DNA of 64,000 bases. Source: RPQJ01 sp963793675. Lineage in GTDB: Bacteria; Pseudomonadota; Gammaproteobacteria; Steroidobacterales; Steroidobacteraceae. The notes under the pieces were generated by a model. That model searched no databases and had not been told where the DNA came from. It was given only the letters and a program-made list of their open reading frames with translations. The number at the start of each line of letters is the position of its first letter. The first letter of the stretch is position 1. This document shows, piece after piece, positions 1 through 20,036 of the stretch. The DNA is taken from contig CAWCBA010000010.1 in assembly GCA_963793675.1 (NCBI GenBank), positions 124,001-188,000 of the forward strand, in the 5' to 3' direction. The position numbers and the translations under genes were made by a program.

Positions 1-6
1 CCCCGG

Positions 7-1008
7 TCAGGGATCGCGGTCGAGGGTCGCCATGCCGGCCGGCAGGTAACGCTCGCCCATGACGTTGCCGGGCGCGAAGACCTGGTCGAGCAGCAACTGG
101 TCGCCGGGGGCCAGCTGGACCCCGGTCGCCGCCAGGTTCTCGCGCAGGCGGGTGCGGCGGGTGGTGCCGAAGATCGGGACGATGTCCGGACCCTGGGCCA
201 GCAGCCAGGCCAGGGCGACCTGGCCGGGGGTCGCCCGGGCGCGGGCCGCCACACCTTCCAGCTTTTCCAGCAGCCGCAGGTTGGCGTCGAAATTGCCCTG
301 CTGCAGCCGCGGGTGATTGCGGCGGTAATCCCCCTCGGGATATTCCTCGGCCCGGGTCCGCTGGCCGGCCAGGAAGCCGCGGCCGAGCGGGCAATAGGGC
401 ACCAGGCCGATGCCCAGCGCGCGGCACGCCGGCAGCACGGTGCGTTCAACTCCTCGTTCGAAAAGGGAATATTCGGACTGAAGCGCGCTGATCGGGTGCA
501 CGGCGTGGGCCCGTCGCAGGGTCGTGGCACTGGCTTCCGACAGCCCCAGGTAGCGGACCTTGCCGGCCCGGACGAACTCCGCCATGGTCCCGACCACGTC
601 CTCGATCGGCACCTTCGGGTCCACCCGGTGCTGGTACAGCAGGTCGATCCGGTCGGTCTTGAGCCGGCGCAGGGACTGCTCGACGACCGCGCGGATGTGC
701 TCCGGACGGCTGTCCAGCACCCAGCCGGAGCCGGCGGGTTGCGTCAGGTCGAAGCCGAACTTGGTGGCCAGTACGACCTGGTCGCGCCGGGCGCCGCCGA
801 GGACCCGACCGAGCAGTTCCTCGTTGGTGAACGGCCCGTAGATCTCGGCGGTGTCGAACAGCGTCACCCCGGCTTCGACTGCCTCGATCAGGGTCGCCTC
901 GCACTCGGCCGCGGTGGCCCCGGTCTTGTAAATGCCGGTCATCCCCATGCAGCCGAGGCCGAGGGCGGCGACTTCCAGGCCCTGTCGGCCGAGCTTGCGG
1001 GTTTCCAT
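7..1008 (-). CDS. Aldo/keto reductase, AKR superfamily
   Basis: A predicted NADPH-dependent oxidoreductase of 333 residues with a TIM-barrel fold; the substrate cannot be told from sequence. The AKR catalytic tetrad is visible: D52 and Y57 in FDTAEIYG, K83 in ATKFG and H127 in LLYQHRVDP. The C-terminal part carries the family's cofactor-binding segment (PIFGTTRR). Length and start (METRKLG, followed by the LGLGCMGM segment) fit the YdhF/YakC-like group. It is divergent from the tRNA-tuf cluster and is the only gene here unrelated to that block. Its real 3' neighbour lies outside the window. Confidence 0.9.
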   Translation of the reverse strand: METRKLGRQGLEVAALGLGCMGMTGIYKTGATAAECEATLIEAVEAGVTLFDTAEIYGPFTNEELLGRVLGGARRDQVVLATKFGFDLTQPAGSGWVLDSRPEHIRAVVEQSLRRLKTDRIDLLYQHRVDPKVPIEDVVGTMAEFVRAGKVRYLGLSEASATTLRRAHAVHPISALQSEYSLFERGVERTVLPACRALGIGLVPYCPLGRGFLAGQRTRAEEYPEGDYRRNHPRLQQGNFDANLRLLEKLEGVAARARATPGQVALAWLLAQGPDIVPIFGTTRRTRLRENLAATGVQLAPGDQLLLDQVFAPGNVMGERYLPAGMATLDRDP

Positions 1009-1043
1009 CAGGTCCTTCGGTGGGATGGGCGGCCGTTTTTACA

Positions 1044-1072
1044 TTGACACGGCCGCCCGGTCCCCCGAGAAT
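1044..1072 (+). promoter_or_regulatory. Sigma70 promoter of the tRNA-Tyr/Gly/Thr-tuf transcript
   Basis: TTGACA at 1044-1049, a 17-base spacer, then GAGAAT at 1067-1072. The GC-rich discriminator ACGCGGCT that follows is typical of growth-rate and stringently controlled stable-RNA promoters. The expected start, near 1079, is about 12 bases before tRNA-Tyr. Confidence 0.7.
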
Positions 1073-1090
1073 ACGCGGCTCTCTGTTCGC

Positions 1091-1176
<86 letters not shown>

Positions 1177-1257
1177 GTACCAGAGAGTAGCGGAGAGGAG
1201 TGGGTCTTTGCGACCAGACTGGGTGATCAGACAGGGCGACCTGGCCGGCGAGCGCTT

Positions 1258-1331
<74 letters not shown>

Positions 1332-1372
1332 ACCGGAATGCCGAGGAACGGGTTCTTGAGTTTGCAGAGGCG

Positions 1373-1448
1373 GCCCACGTAGCTCAGTCGGTAGAGCACG
1401 TCCTTGGTAAGGACGAGGTCACCGGTTCGATTCCGGTCGTGGGCTCCA
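1373..1448 (+). tRNA. tRNA-Thr (GGT)
   Basis: A 76-base tRNA. Acceptor GCCCACG (1373-1379) pairs with CGTGGGC, with an encoded CCA at 1446-1448. The anticodon GGT is at 1406-1408, inside the stem TCCTT/AAGGA. It is last of the three tRNAs before tuf. Confidence 0.97.
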
Positions 1449-1459
1449 GATCAGGTGAT

Positions 1460-1507
1460 GGGGGTTAGGGAATAGGGTTTGGCACGGAAAACCTATCTCC
1501 TAACCCC
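1460..1507. repeat. Degenerate TTAGGG-type inverted repeat before tuf
   Basis: A left arm of GGGGTTAGGG plus AATAGGGTTT (about 1461-1480) is followed, after a short loop, by AAAACCTATC plus TCCTAACCCC (1488-1507), its imperfect reverse complement. It lies between tRNA-Thr and tuf and is not coding. It belongs to the same family as the larger element after this tuf gene. As RNA it would fold into a hairpin with a loop of about 7 bases. Confidence 0.7.
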
Positions 1508-1546
1508 TGTTGAATAGATTGACGAATTTTCTAGAGGTAATTGGTC

Positions 1547-2737
<1,191 letters not shown>

Positions 2738-2746
2738 GTGGAGGAA

Positions 2747-2863
2747 GGGGTTAGGGGCTAGGGGTTAGGGGTTAGTGCGGAACGTCGCCTTGCGACGCAG
2801 AGCTGCGCTGAACCTGAGCACCGAGCCCTCTTCACTAACCCCTAACCCCTAACCCCTAACCCC
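2747..2863. repeat. GGGGTTA x4 inverted repeat between tuf and tRNA-Trp
   Basis: The left arm (2747-2777) is four tandem 7-base units GGGGTTA (one reads GGGGCTA) ending in GTG. The right arm (2833-2863) is CAC followed by the reverse complement, four units of TAACCCC. The 31-base arms differ at one position. The 55-base spacer contains the small hairpin CGTCGC-CTT-GCGACG. It is not coding. The arms could pair as a long hairpin, and the left arm has four runs of four G, a G-quadruplex pattern. Confidence 0.85.
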
Positions 2864-2912
2864 ATTGTTTCAAGAGGGTCCGTTCAGTCCTTCGGCGAAG
2901 TTTGCGAAGCAC

Positions 2913-2988
2913 AGGCCAGTAGCTCAATTGGCAGAGCGGCGGTCTCCAAAACCGCAGGTTGGGGGTTCGATTCCCTCCTGGCCTGCCA
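2913..2988 (+). tRNA. tRNA-Trp (CCA)
   Basis: A 76-base tRNA. Acceptor AGGCCAG (2913-2919) pairs with CTGGCCT (2978-2984), discriminator G, with encoded CCA. The anticodon CCA is at 2946-2948. It sits between tuf and secE, its usual place in gammaproteobacteria. Confidence 0.97.
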
Positions 2989-3060
2989 GTCGATGATCGG
3001 AAAGCGGCAGCGTGTGCAGGCAAACAACGGCAAAGGACGGGTCGGACCCGGCGTGAGCGA

Positions 3061-3441
3061 ATGACCGAACAGGCACAATCCGGCGGCGCAAGCGTGCTGG
3101 ACACAGCAAAGCTCGTCGCGGCAGTCGCGATCCTCGTGGGAGGCGTCGCGTCCTTCTACGTGTTCGACCAGTATCCGGCCGCGGCACGCTGGCTCATCGT
3201 GCTCGTCGCGGTGGCGGCGAGCATCTTCGTCGCGCTGCAGTCGGCGCAGGGTCGCGAGCTGTGGCAGTTCGTGCAGGGTTCGCGCGTCGAACTGCGCAAG
3301 GTCGTCTGGCCCACGCGCGACGACACGACCAAGATGACGCTCGTCGTCGTCGCGGCGATCGTCGTGCTGGGTCTCTTTTTCTGGCTGCTCGACATGATGC
3401 TGGGCGCGATCACGCGCTCCCTCACCGGGCAAGGGGGCTGA
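3061..3441 (+). CDS. secE: Preprotein translocase subunit SecE
   Basis: SecE clamps SecY in the SecYEG channel of the inner membrane. It has 126 residues, the three-helix form found in enterobacteria and relatives, with hydrophobic segments near 16-35, 43-60 and 92-116. The conserved amphipathic motif RKVVWPTR (79-86) precedes the last helix. The ATG at 3061 is chosen because it gives the normal SecE N-terminus; reading further upstream would run into tRNA-Trp. nusG follows after two bases, so the two are co-transcribed. Confidence 0.95.
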   Translation: MTEQAQSGGASVLDTAKLVAAVAILVGGVASFYVFDQYPAAARWLIVLVAVAASIFVALQSAQGRELWQFVQGSRVELRKVVWPTRDDTTKMTLVVVAAIVVLGLFFWLLDMMLGAITRSLTGQGG

Positions 3442-3443
3442 CC

Positions 3444-3978
3444 GTGGCGCTGCGCTGGTATGTCGTTCACGCCTACTCGAACTTCGAGCACAAGGTCGTC
3501 GACGAGCCTGAGGGACCGCATCAAGCTCCACGGTCTCGAGGACAAGTTCGGCGAGATCCTGGTCCCGACCGAAGAAGTGGTCGAGATGCGGGACGGCCAG
3601 CGCCGCAAGAGCGAGCGCAAGTTCTTTCCGGGCTACGTGCTGGTGCAGATGGAGATGAACGAAGACACCTGGCACCTCGTGCGCGAGACGCCGAAGGTCC
3701 TGGGGTTCATCGGCGGTACGCCCGAGCGTCCGGCCCCGATCACGGAGCGCGAGGCGAACGCCATCCTGCGCCGGGTCGAGGAAGGCGCCGAGAAGCCGCG
3801 GCCGAAGGTGCTGTTCGAGCCGGGTGAAGTCGTGCGCGTCACGGACGGCCCGTTCAACGACTTCAACGGCGTCGTCGAGTCGGTCAATTACGAGAAGAGC
3901 CGCATGCAGGTTGCGGTTCAGATCCTCGGGCGCTCGACGCCCGTCGAATTGGAATTCAGCCAGGTCGAAAAGGCCTGA
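3444..3978 (+). CDS. nusG: Transcription antitermination factor NusG (frame broken)
   Basis: NusG binds RNA polymerase through its NGN domain and couples it to ribosomes or Rho through its KOW domain. The start is GTG at 3444 (ALRWYVVHAYSNFEHKVV). The frame then breaks: the conserved continuation TSLRDRIKLHGLEDKFGE is one base out of phase. Removing one G near 3501 restores KVVTSLRDRIK, matching the family. After the break the protein is intact through the KOW region (EPGEVVRVTDGPFNDFNG) to the TGA at 3976. Repaired length is 177 residues, normal for NusG. NusG is normally essential, so an error in the sequence is the simplest explanation. Confidence 0.93.
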
Positions 3979-4030
3979 GCTCAAACGGGGAGCCCGCGAG
4001 GGCGTTCGCACCCATCAGAGGTAGAGAGAG

Positions 4031-4468
4031 ATGGCAAAGAAAGTAAACGGCTACGTCAAGCTGCAGGTGCCTGCAGGCCAGGCGAACCCGAGCCCGCCGA
4101 TCGGTCCGGCGCTCGGCCAGCAGGGCGTCAACATCATGGAGTTCTGCAAGCAGTTCAATGCGCAGACGCAGCAGGTCGAGAAGGGCCTGCCGATCCCCGT
4201 GGTGATCACGGTCTACAGCGACCGCAGCTTCACGTTCATCATGAAGACGCCGCCGGCGTCCGTGCTGATCCGCAAGGCGATCGGCATCGAGAAGGGCAGC
4301 GGCACGCCGAACACTGCCAAGGTCGGCAAGATCACGCGCAAGCAGCTCGAGGACATCGCCAGGACCAAGACCCCTGACCTCACCGCCGCCGATCTGGAAG
4401 CGGCCGTGCGGACGATCGCGGGCAGTGCCCGCAGCATGGGTGTCGACGTCGAAGGACTGGAGGTCTGA
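4031..4468 (+). CDS. rplK: Ribosomal protein L11
   Basis: L11 forms the GTPase-associated centre with 23S rRNA and is needed for RelA activation. It has 145 residues. The proline-rich N-terminal switch (QANPSPPIGPALGQQGVN) and the C-terminal rRNA-binding domain (MKTPPAS...SARSMGVDVEG) are complete. It is preceded by AGAGGTAGAGAG and followed after two bases by rplA. In relatives the rplK-rplA pair is repressed by L1 binding to its mRNA. Confidence 0.98.
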   Translation: MAKKVNGYVKLQVPAGQANPSPPIGPALGQQGVNIMEFCKQFNAQTQQVEKGLPIPVVITVYSDRSFTFIMKTPPASVLIRKAIGIEKGSGTPNTAKVGKITRKQLEDIARTKTPDLTAADLEAAVRTIAGSARSMGVDVEGLEV

Positions 4469-4470
4469 TC

Positions 4471-5175
4471 ATGGTTGCCGTAGCCAAGCGCATGAAGCCG
4501 TGGGCCGAGAAAATCGCCCCGGGCAAGCAGTATTCGATCGACGAAGCCCTGGGGCTCGTCAAGCAGTTCGCCACCGCCAAGTTCGACGAAGCCGTCGACG
4601 TGTCGGTGAACCTGGGCGTGGACGCCTCCAAGTCGGACCAGCAGGTCCGCGGCTCGACCGTGCTGCCGCACGGCACGGGCAAGTCCGTCCGCGTCGCCGT
4701 GTTCACGTCCGGCAAGAATGCCGACCTGGCGCGTGAAGCGGGCGCCGACATCGTCGGCATGGAGGACCTCGCCGAGAAGGTGAAAGCCGGCGAACTCAAT
4801 TTCGACGTGGTCGTGGCGAGCCCGGACGCCATGCGCGTCGTGGGCCAGCTCGGCCAGATCCTCGGTCCGCGCGGCCTGATGCCGAACCCGAAAGTCGGCA
4901 CGGTCACGCCGGACGTCGCGGGCGCAGTCCGTAACGCCAAGGCCGGCCAGGTGCGCTTCCGCACCGACAAGGGTGGCGTGATCCACTGCACGATCGGCCG
5001 GGCGAGTTTCGACACGTCGAAGCTCAGGGACAACCTGCAGGCGCTGCTCGCGGACCTGCAGAAGGCGAAGCCTGCGTCCTCCAAGGGCGTCTACCTGCGC
5101 CGGGTCACCGTGTCGTCGACGATGGGTCCCGGCGTGCCGGTCGACCAGTCGTCGCTCACGCCGACCGCGGGCTGA
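4471..5175 (+). CDS. rplA: Ribosomal protein L1
   Basis: L1 builds the L1 stalk that helps eject E-site tRNA, and it acts as translational repressor of the L11 operon in the enterobacterial model. It has 234 residues, full length. The signature GQLGQILGPRGLMPNPKVGTV is intact. The start at 4471 gives MVAVAKRMK; a second in-frame ATG at 4492 is possible but would trim the usual N-terminus. It is two bases downstream of rplK. Confidence 0.97.
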   Translation: MVAVAKRMKPWAEKIAPGKQYSIDEALGLVKQFATAKFDEAVDVSVNLGVDASKSDQQVRGSTVLPHGTGKSVRVAVFTSGKNADLAREAGADIVGMEDLAEKVKAGELNFDVVVASPDAMRVVGQLGQILGPRGLMPNPKVGTVTPDVAGAVRNAKAGQVRFRTDKGGVIHCTIGRASFDTSKLRDNLQALLADLQKAKPASSKGVYLRRVTVSSTMGPGVPVDQSSLTPTAG

Positions 5176-5254
5176 GCCGAGTCGAAGTTTTCTTGATTTC
5201 AAGGTTTTGATGCAGGGCCGTCCATCGCCCGCGCCCACGCAAGTGGAGCAGGGC

Positions 5255-5430
5255 GGGGGCCGGTCATCATCGAAGACCGCAGGCGGGAGAGCCCTTCGGG
5301 GCGGCTCCCTTAATCGCGGAGCCTGCGCAGATGGTGGTACCCGAGTCAGTGTCCAACTGCCGAAGGTCCGCCTTCTTTGAGAAGGGCGAACGCCTACGGA
5401 TGGGTGTTCGAAGTTTGATCTTCAGGCCAG
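5255..5430 (+). promoter_or_regulatory. L10-operon mRNA leader (autoregulatory)
   Basis: The 264-base gap between rplA and rplJ is not coding. It contains the recognisable core of the L10 leader: ACCGCAGGCG, a GC hairpin around CCCTTCGGGG, then CTTAATC and GCCTGCGCAGATGGTG. In this RNA family the L10(L12)4 complex binds the leader and represses rplJL translation. The second half holds further stem-loops, including CCGCCTTCTTTGAGAAGGGCG. A covariance search with the Rfam L10 leader model would confirm it. Confidence 0.75.
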
Positions 5431-5439
5431 GAGGAAGAC

Positions 5440-5970
5440 ATGGCGCTTAGATTTGACGACAAGAAGGCACTGGTCGCCGAAGTGGCAACGGTCGCGCAGT
5501 CCGCGCTGTCCGTGGTCGCTGCGGAGTACCGGGGGCTGCCGGTTGCGAAGCTCACCGAGCTTCGCGCCAAGGCCCGCGCCAACCGCGTCTACGTGCGCGT
5601 GGTGAAGAACACGCTGGCCCGCCGAGCCATCGCCGGCACTCAGTTCGAGTGCGTCGGTGAAAAGCTCAAGGGTCCGCTGATCCTCGCCTTCTCGCAGGAC
5701 GATCCGGGCGCGGCAGCACGGCTGATCAGGGCATTCGCGAAGGACAACGACAAGCTCGTTCCGACGCTGGTGTCCCTGGGCGGCGCGGTTCTGCCGGGCA
5801 GTGACCTCGAGCGCGTCGCAAGCCTTCCTACGAAGGACCAGGCTTTGGCGCAGCTGCTGGGAGTCATCAAGGCCCCGATCGGCAAGTTCGTTCGCACGCT
5901 GGCAGAGCCTCACGCGAAGCTCGTGCGCACGATCGCAGCGGTCAAGGACCAGAAGAGCGCGGCCGCCTGA
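5440..5970 (+). CDS. rplJ: Ribosomal protein L10
   Basis: L10 anchors L7/L12 dimers to the ribosomal stalk and is the autogenous repressor of this operon in relatives. It has 176 residues. The N-terminal rRNA-binding domain (EYRGLPVAKLTELRAKAR...YVRVVKNTLARRA) and the C-terminal helix that carries L7/L12 are present. The start ATG at 5440 follows CCAGGAGGAAGAC, a strong ribosome binding site. Confidence 0.98.
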   Translation: MALRFDDKKALVAEVATVAQSALSVVAAEYRGLPVAKLTELRAKARANRVYVRVVKNTLARRAIAGTQFECVGEKLKGPLILAFSQDDPGAAARLIRAFAKDNDKLVPTLVSLGGAVLPGSDLERVASLPTKDQALAQLLGVIKAPIGKFVRTLAEPHAKLVRTIAAVKDQKSAAA

Positions 5971-6030
5971 GGCGGTCGCACACGTTGATTTACGGGTATT
6001 CAGGCAACAGCTTTTACAGGAGCTACGCAA

Positions 6031-6411
6031 ATGGCTGCTACTAAGGAAGACATCCTCACCGCGATCTCGAACATGACCGTCATGGAGATCGTTGACCTCG
6101 TCAAGATGATGGAAGACAAGTTCGGCGTCACCGCCGCTGCCCCGATGGCCATGATGGCTGCCGGCGGCGCTGCGGCCCCGGCCGCGGCCGTGGAAGAGCA
6201 GACCGAGTTCGCCGTCACGATGACGAGCTTCGGCGCGAACAAGGTTGGCGTGATCAAGGTGATCCGCGAGCTGACCGGTCTCGGCCTCAAGGAAGCCAAG
6301 GACCTGGTCGAGGGCGTGCCCTCGCTGGTCAAGGATTCCGTGCCGAAGGCCGACGCCGACGCCATCAAGAAGAAGCTCGAAGAGGCCGGCGCTTCCGCGG
6401 AGATCAAGTAA
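6031..6411 (+). CDS. rplL: Ribosomal protein L7/L12
   Basis: The stalk protein that recruits translational GTPases; 126 residues. The N-terminal dimerisation domain (residues 1-35) is followed by an Ala/Gly/Met-rich hinge (AAAPMAMMAAGGAAAPAAA), and the C-terminal factor-binding domain includes NKVGVIKVIRELTGLGLKEA. It follows rplJ by 60 bases with a good ribosome binding site (ACAGGAG). L7/L12 is made in several copies per ribosome, consistent with the attenuator just downstream. Confidence 0.98.
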   Translation: MAATKEDILTAISNMTVMEIVDLVKMMEDKFGVTAAAPMAMMAAGGAAAPAAAVEEQTEFAVTMTSFGANKVGVIKVIRELTGLGLKEAKDLVEGVPSLVKDSVPKADADAIKKKLEEAGASAEIK

Positions 6412-6445
6412 CCGCGATGCACGGGCCCGTGCCCGTTGCAGCAAG

Positions 6446-6498
6446 GGGAGCCGGGCGGTGCGACAGCGCCGTCCGGCGTCTCCCGTTCGTCGTTTTTT
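6446..6498 (+). terminator. rplL-rpoB attenuator
   Basis: A long hairpin in the 148-base rplL-rpoB gap: GGGAG-CCGGGCGGTGC pairs, with G-U pairs, to GCGCCGTCCGG and CTCCC (6446-6484). TTTTTT at 6493-6498 follows. This is where the enterobacterial attenuator lowers rpoBC expression relative to the ribosomal genes. That it works the same way here is inferred. Confidence 0.7.
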
Positions 6499-6559
6499 CG
6501 TCCGTTAGTTTCCGTCGCGCTCAGGCGCCGGCATCGGCAGCCTGGAGAGGGTGATCGCA

Positions 6560-10713
<4,154 letters not shown>

Positions 10714-10750
10714 GCGGCCTCCCCGCCGCCACTACTGCGCAGGTGACCCA

Positions 10751-14971
<4,221 letters not shown>

Positions 14972-14999
14972 GCGGGGGCCGGGGTTGGGGGTACGTACA

Positions 15000-15036
15000 G
15001 TGTCAAGTTGACACGGTAGGTCCCCCTCCCTAGAAT
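15000..15036 (+). promoter_or_regulatory. str-operon promoter with a palindrome over the -35 box
   Basis: TTGACA (15008-15013), a 17-base spacer and TAGAAT (15031-15036) form a near-consensus sigma70 promoter in the rpoC-rpsL gap. The -35 box lies inside a perfect inverted repeat, GTGTCAA-G-TTGACAC (15000-15014), the size and position of an operator. No known regulator is identified for it. Confidence 0.8.
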
Positions 15037-15098
15037 TTCGGCCCCTCGTTTGGGATGCTGCCGGCGATCCTCCCGTGCGGCGTTCGTTTGAACCATAT

Positions 15099-15120
15099 CG
15101 GGCCGCCGCAGGGCGGCCCG
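15099..15120 (+). promoter_or_regulatory. GC-rich hairpin in the rpsL leader
   Basis: CGGGCCGCC (15099-15107) pairs perfectly with GGCGGCCCG (15112-15120) around a GCAG loop; GTGTTTCC follows. It lies about 55 bases downstream of the expected str promoter start. It could be a weak terminator for rpoC read-through or a leader structure; the short T-run makes strong termination unlikely. Confidence 0.5.
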
Positions 15121-15187
15121 GTGTTTCCTGCTTGATGTAACGCGGCGGGCGCCCGGAGCGTCCGCCAACCTGGAGTCGGTCCTTACC

Positions 15188-15562
15188 ATGTCAACCGTCA
15201 ATCAGCTGATCCGTGCACCGCGCGGCGAAGCCGCCGCCAAGAGCAAGGTCCCCGCCCTCGGCAATTCGCCGCAGAAGCGCGGTGTCTGCACGCGCGTCTA
15301 CACGACCACGCCGAAGAAGCCGAACTCGGCCCTGCGCAAGGTCGCCAAGGTGCGCCTTACCAACGGCTACGAAGTGATCAGCTACATCGGCGGCGAAGGC
15401 CACAACCTGCAGGAGCACTCGGTGGTGCTGATCCGCGGCGGCCGCGTCAAGGACCTCCCGGGCGTGCGTTACCACACGGTGCGCGGCACGCTCGATTGCG
15501 CCGGCGTCGCCGATCGCAAGCAGAGCCGTTCCAAGTACGGCGCCAAGCGCCCGAAGGGCTGA
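15188..15562 (+). CDS. rpsL: Ribosomal protein S12
   Basis: S12 lies at the decoding centre and governs accuracy. It has 124 residues, the same as E. coli. K43 (TTTPKKPNSA) and K88 (GRVKDLPGVR) are the wild-type, streptomycin-sensitive residues; D89 is the site that RimO methylthiolates in relatives. It is the first gene of the str operon; the ATG follows ACCTGGAGTCGG. Confidence 0.99.
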   Translation: MSTVNQLIRAPRGEAAAKSKVPALGNSPQKRGVCTRVYTTTPKKPNSALRKVAKVRLTNGYEVISYIGGEGHNLQEHSVVLIRGGRVKDLPGVRYHTVRGTLDCAGVADRKQSRSKYGAKRPKG

Positions 15563-15582
15563 TCTTTCCTTACTAACCCCCT

Positions 15583-15614
15583 AGTCACTGTTCAGTCACT
15601 GATCACCAGTCACT
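15583..15614. repeat. Three AGTCACT repeats between rpsL and rpsG
   Basis: AGTCACT occurs at 15583-15589, 15594-15600 and 15608-15614, just after CTAACCCCCT. The 70-base gap holds nothing else apart from the rpsG ribosome binding region. It is a short low-complexity string with no evident function. Confidence 0.6.
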
Positions 15615-15632
15615 AGCGAAGCGGAATTCAAC

Positions 15633-16112
15633 ATGTCGCGTAGATCCCAGGCCCCCACCCGCACCATCCTGCCGGACCCGAAGTTCAACAGCGTCCTGCT
15701 GGCCAAGTTCATGAACATGGTCATGGAGCGCGGCAAGAAGTCGGTCGCCGAGCGCATCGTTTACGGTGCGATCGACCGCATGGCGGAGAAGACCGGTCGC
15801 CCGGCCGAGCAGACGCTCGACCTGCTGACCCAGGCGCTCGACAACGTCAAGCCGATGGTCGAGGTGAAGTCCCGCCGCGTCGGCGGCGCCACCTACCAGG
15901 TGCCGATCGAAGTCCGCGCCCAGCGCCGCCAGACCCTCGCCATGCGCTGGGTCATCGAGGCGGCCACCGCCCGCAGCGAGAAGTCGATGGCGCAGCGCCT
16001 CGCCTCCGAGCTGCTCGAAGCCTCGGAGAACCGTGGCGCCGCCGTGCGCAAGCGTGAGGACACGCACCGCATGGCCGACGCCAACAAGGCTTTCGCGCAT
16101 TACCGCTGGTGA
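15633..16112 (+). CDS. rpsG: Ribosomal protein S7
   Basis: S7 nucleates assembly of the 30S head and contacts E-site tRNA. It has 159 residues. Conserved blocks ILPDPKF, VEVKSRRVGGATYQVP, AMRWVIEAA and KREDTHRMADANKAFAHYRW are intact. In the enterobacterial model S7 represses the distal str operon; the rpsL-rpsG gap here is taken up by a repeat, so that control cannot be inferred from sequence. Confidence 0.98.
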   Translation: MSRRSQAPTRTILPDPKFNSVLLAKFMNMVMERGKKSVAERIVYGAIDRMAEKTGRPAEQTLDLLTQALDNVKPMVEVKSRRVGGATYQVPIEVRAQRRQTLAMRWVIEAATARSEKSMAQRLASELLEASENRGAAVRKREDTHRMADANKAFAHYRW

Positions 16113-16168
16113 GTGTCCGCGCGGCCTGCCGCGCGACCTCGCCACATGACGACTGAAGGACTTTAACC

Positions 16169-18262
<2,094 letters not shown>

Positions 18263-18287
18263 CCGCTGTCGCCGAACTCCTCCGACC

Positions 18288-18307
18288 AAACCCTAACCCC
18301 TATCCCC
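18288..18307. repeat. Single CCCTAACCCC arm before tuf copy 2
   Basis: AAACCCTAACCCC then TATCCCC. This resembles the right arm of the element before tuf copy 1 (1488-1507) and lies at about the same distance from the tuf start. The matching G-rich arm is absent here. Confidence 0.55.
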
Positions 18308-18349
18308 TTGCGCAACGAAGTGCGCTGCAGTCTCTAGAGGTACATCGCC

Positions 18350-19540
<1,191 letters not shown>

Positions 19541-19552
19541 AGGTCCAACGCA

Positions 19553-19864
19553 ATGGCACGCCAGAACATCCGCATCCGCCTCAAGGCGTTCGACCACCGT
19601 CTCATCGACAACTCGGCCCGCGAGATCGTCGAGACTGCCAAGCGCACGGGCGCCACGGTCCGTGGTCCGATCCCGCTGCCGGTGAAGATGGAGCGCTTCA
19701 CGCTCCTGATCTCGCCGCACGTGGACAAGGACGCGCGGGACCAGTACGAGATGCGCACCCACAAGCGCCTCATGGACATCCTGAACCCGACCGACAAGAC
19801 GGTGGACGCGCTGATGAAGCTCGAACTGCCGGCCGGCGTGGACGTCCAGATCAAGCTGAACTGA
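19553..19864 (+). CDS. rpsJ: Ribosomal protein S10 / NusE
   Basis: S10 is part of the 30S head and, as NusE, bridges NusG and NusB in antitermination. It has 103 residues. Conserved segments RIRLKAFDHRLID, TVRGPIPLP and the HVDKDARDQYEMRTHKR hairpin are present. It is close to tuf but 351 bases from rplC, so here it looks like the last gene of the str transcript rather than the first of the S10 operon. Confidence 0.98.
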   Translation: MARQNIRIRLKAFDHRLIDNSAREIVETAKRTGATVRGPIPLPVKMERFTLLISPHVDKDARDQYEMRTHKRLMDILNPTDKTVDALMKLELPAGVDVQIKLN

Positions 19865-19870
19865 GCGAAG

Positions 19871-19990
19871 GGGCCGGAAGGCCCGGAAGGCCCGGAAGGA
19901 CAGGAAGGCCCGGAAGGACAGGAAGGCCCGGAAGGGCTGACCCTCCGACCCCTTCCTCCCCTTCCTGCCCCTTCCTGCCCTCCCTGCCCT
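19871..19990. repeat. GGAAGG 9-mer tandem array with inverted C-rich arm
   Basis: Seven tandem 9-base units of the form CCCGGAAGG or ACAGGAAGG (about 19872-19936) are followed after about 12 bases by a C-rich arm of CCCTTCCTG-like units (19949-19990), roughly their reverse complement. It fills the first third of the rpsJ-rplC gap. Read in frame it gives a collagen-like string, but no start, ribosome binding site or conserved protein supports coding. The same motif recurs at 49662 and 53856. Confidence 0.85.
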
Positions 19991-20001
19991 GAAAAAGGGG
20001 C

Positions 20002-20030
20002 TTGCAGGGCTTCCCCGAGTCGCCTATAGT
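20002..20030 (+). promoter_or_regulatory. Promoter for rplC and the rest of the S10 operon
   Basis: TTGCAG (20002-20007), a 17-base spacer and TATAGT (20025-20030), then a GC-rich discriminator GCGCGGCTC. It begins about 12 bases after the repeat arm. The expected start near 20037 leaves a leader of about 180 bases before rplC. Confidence 0.65.
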
Positions 20031-20036
20031 GCGCGG

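Noticed and set aside
2747..2863. Telomere or replicon end suggested by TTAGGGG repeats
   Set aside because: The repeat is internal to a conserved housekeeping block and forms an inverted pair, so it does not mark a chromosome end.
19865..19992. Collagen-like GPEGPEG or GRPGRTG coding in the GGAAGG array
   Set aside because: The array is in a gap, has no start or ribosome binding site of its own, and its inverted arm would encode unrelated Pro/Ser-rich sequence. It is better read as a DNA repeat.
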